Shown here one piece after another: positions 62,434-64,000 of a stretch of DNA of 64,000 bases. This DNA comes from Pseudopedobacter beijingensis (GTDB lineage Bacteria > Bacteroidota > Bacteroidia > Sphingobacteriales > Sphingobacteriaceae). How positions within the stretch are numbered: the first letter of the stretch is position 1; the number at the start of each line of letters is the position of its first letter. The stretch is from positions 558,001 through 622,000 of the forward strand of contig NZ_JBHUDG010000003.1 in NCBI RefSeq assembly GCF_042678145.1, in the 5' to 3' direction. The position numbers and the translations under genes were made by a program. The notes under the pieces were generated by a model. The model was not told the origin of the DNA, did no database searches, and saw only the letters and a program-made list of their open reading frames with translations.

Positions 62434-64000
62434 TTATTTTAATTCGATTTTCGGAAGATTATACCCCTTTGCTTCCCATTTAGCCATTAATGGTTTAAGG
62501 TTTTTTAAAAAACGGTTATACGATTTATTATCTTCACTTGTCCATCCCAGCTCGGCATAAGCCGCAATCCTTGGAAAGGCCTGATACTGAATTGTAGCAA
62601 TGTCTGGAACCCATTCTGTCCAAAGCTGACATCCCAATCCAATTATTGAAGAGTTTTTATATCCTTCTGGCACTACCTGAAAGGCATACGATCTTTTAAG
62701 CGGCAACTGCTCATAAGAATAATCTAAATAAGTATCCTCACAATAAGAGTTAACAACTTTATATTTGTTGTCTAACGCAAACTTTAAAATATCCTTATTA
62801 CCTGTCCAGAATTGTACGACCGCATTCTTTGATAAGCTCTGAGACGTTTTTCCTGCATCTTTTTGCCATGCATGGGTATCAACACCTAGAATCTCACTCC
62901 ATCCAATGATACTTTTTCCCAATTCTTTTTCTACAAAATCACTAATCTCGTTTGTAAACTTTACCTGCACATCTTTATAGTTCTTCAGGTTATTCTCTTC
63001 CATATACTTTGAAATGTTTTTGGAAGCTTTCCACTGATCGTGTTTCACTTCATCCCCACCTATATGAATATAAGGCGCTGGAAAAAGAGGACTAATCTCT
63101 GCAAGTACATCTTTAAGAAACTGAACGGCTTTTTTAGAGGACGGATCAAAAACATTTAACATCACTCCAAAACGGGTAGGCACTTCTATTGGCTGACCAG
63201 TAGTACCCAACCAGGGATACGATGCAATAGCAGAAGAAGCATGTCCTGGCATGCTAATTTCTGGAATCACCTGAACGCACCGTTCGTTGGCATACGCCAC
63301 AATATCTTTAATATCTTGATGTGTGTAATAGCCCTGATGTGGTTTACCATCAAATTTATTACTTTGATACCTTCTTAAAAATGCGTCATAGGCAGCGTTT
63401 CCTGTCTCTCCCGGTACTTGCAGATTAAGATCTTCAATTTGTGTGCTGTCTCGTTTAGAGCCAATTTTAGTTAATAATGGATATTTCTTGATCTCAACTC
63501 TCCACCCCGCATCATCTGTCAGGTGCCAATGAAAAGTATTCATCTTCAAGGCTGCCATTTCGTCAATCATCTTTTTCACCACTTCTTTACCATGAAAATG
63601 TCTTGCCTCATCCAGCATAAAAGCTCTCCAGGAAAATGTGGGCTCATCAATAATGCGAACACGTGGCAACTGTTTATCAGAGACCAGTTGCCTTAATGTT
63701 TGCAGTGCGTAAAAATGTCCTTTTCTGTTAGACGCATGAATGGTTATGTTATCAGAATCTATATTTAGCCTGTACCCTTCCTCGTTGGTAATCTCAGAGG
63801 AGTACATAAAAAAGACCTTAACACCTTTACTTTTTTGGGAGATACCAAAATCATTCTGGAAACAATCATATAATTGTTTAGCCATCACTTTTTCGCCGAC
63901 TACATTAACTCCTTTAGATAGGTCACAATACCCATCTAATACCTGTACTTTGTTTGGATAGGGTATGATATTCAAAGTATCTTTTGCGCCGAACGCGCAA
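62434..64000 (-). CDS. beta-N-acetylhexosaminidase, GH20 (5'-truncated by window edge)
   Basis: Exported hydrolase removing terminal GlcNAc or GalNAc. The catalytic Asp-Glu pair is in HIGGDEVKHDQW, preceded by an N-terminal GH20b domain (YRLNIDSDNITIHA) and barrel motifs WRAFMLDEARHFHGK and WHLTDDAGWRVEIK; Trp residues lining the pocket are present. The frame is open to base 64000 and reads like the end of a signal peptide (C-A-F-G-A), so the true start is outside the window. The TTG at 63975 is not the start. First visible gene of the glycan operon. Confidence 0.92.
   Translation of the reverse strand, partial: CAFGAKDTLNIIPYPNKVQVLDGYCDLSKGVNVVGEKVMAKQLYDCFQNDFGISQKSKGVKVFFMYSSEITNEEGYRLNIDSDNITIHASNRKGHFYALQTLRQLVSDKQLPRVRIIDEPTFSWRAFMLDEARHFHGKEVVKKMIDEMAALKMNTFHWHLTDDAGWRVEIKKYPLLTKIGSKRDSTQIEDLNLQVPGETGNAAYDAFLRRYQSNKFDGKPHQGYYTHQDIKDIVAYANERCVQVIPEISMPGHASSAIASYPWLGTTGQPIEVPTRFGVMLNVFDPSSKKAVQFLKDVLAEISPLFPAPYIHIGGDEVKHDQWKASKNISKYMEENNLKNYKDVQVKFTNEISDFVEKELGKSIIGWSEILGVDTHAWQKDAGKTSQSLSKNAVVQFWTGNKDILKFALDNKYKVVNSYCEDTYLDYSYEQLPLKRSYAFQVVPEGYKNSSIIGLGCQLWTEWVPDIATIQYQAFPRIAAYAELGWTSEDNKSYNRFLKNLKPLMAKWEAKGYNLPKIELK

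Noticed and set aside
63973..63975. TTG start for the GH20 gene
   Set aside because: The frame stays open to the window edge and reads as the end of a signal peptide, so the start is outside.
1..64000. tRNA, rRNA, CRISPR array or intact transposase
   Set aside because: None found on reading the intergenic regions; the genes are dense and ordinary apart from the repeats listed.

Overview
The window looks like chromosome of an AT-rich Bacteroidota, most likely a Sphingobacteriaceae/Pedobacter-type organism. Four things point there: the succinylornithine-type arginine operon (argF' beside proC and a GNAT gene), the gliding/type IX secretion genes gldJ and porV, the TAnnTTTG promoter -7 boxes that stand directly before many start codons, and Bacteroidota families such as DUF4834, DUF4397 and Tat-tagged Gfo/Idh/MocA proteins. 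I see no rRNA, tRNA, CRISPR array or intact insertion sequence. Both window ends cut a gene: a phosphoethanolamine transferase on the left and a GH20 hexosaminidase on the right.

Layout. 1-7.7 kb: phosphoethanolamine transferase, uvrB, a DUF4834 protein, a YfhO-type membrane protein and a GT2 glycosyltransferase. 7.8-16.7 kb: a plus-strand surface-sugar operon with a complete pseudaminic-acid-type pathway (pseB, pseC, pseF, pseG, pseI), a putative transferase, a hexapeptide acyltransferase and a flippase. A formyltransferase stands where PseH acetyltransferase is expected, which suggests an N-formylated nonulosonate. 16.8-28.7 kb: a minus-strand arginine/proline operon (GNAT, argG, argC, argD, argF', argB, proC, argE, argH, aminotransferase). 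It has been invaded by a four-helix-bundle gene bracketed by inverted repeats, by an in-frame copy of the same repeat inside argC, and by a DUF433/DUF5615 toxin-antitoxin-like pair. Its 5' leader encodes a 46-residue peptide with an Arg-rich codon cluster followed by a terminator-like hairpin, a candidate arginine attenuator.

28.9-33.3 kb: a helical-repeat protein and a Tat-dependent sugar-oxidation set (Gfo/Idh/MocA, gluconate dehydrogenase subunit 3, cytochrome c, sugar isomerase) without a GMC catalytic subunit. 33.3-34.1 kb: a gene-free region with hairpins and an IS-end-like sequence. 34.1-46.5 kb: gldJ and porV divergently arranged, then ispF, typA, plsC, a LytTR two-component pair with a likely tandem binding site, a 59-residue membrane protein, a DCC-family protein and htpG. 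46.8-53.4 kb: MFS transporter, yjbQ, a DUF4397 lipoprotein, a YtxH-like protein, an SGNH hydrolase and a divergent glpD/glpR pair. 53.5-58.1 kb: a tetR-tolC-emrA-emrB efflux operon under an 18-bp-arm palindromic operator that overlaps the tetR start. 58.2-64 kb: a minus-strand glycan-degradation operon (GH20, a TIM-barrel-like lipoprotein, GH78 rhamnosidase).

The best leads are the arginine leader, the repeat-bracketed four-helix-bundle element with its empty relative in argC, the LytTR direct repeat beside a small membrane protein, and the formyl-pseudaminic acid pathway. Functions rest on motif recognition by eye. No alignment, folding or database search was run.
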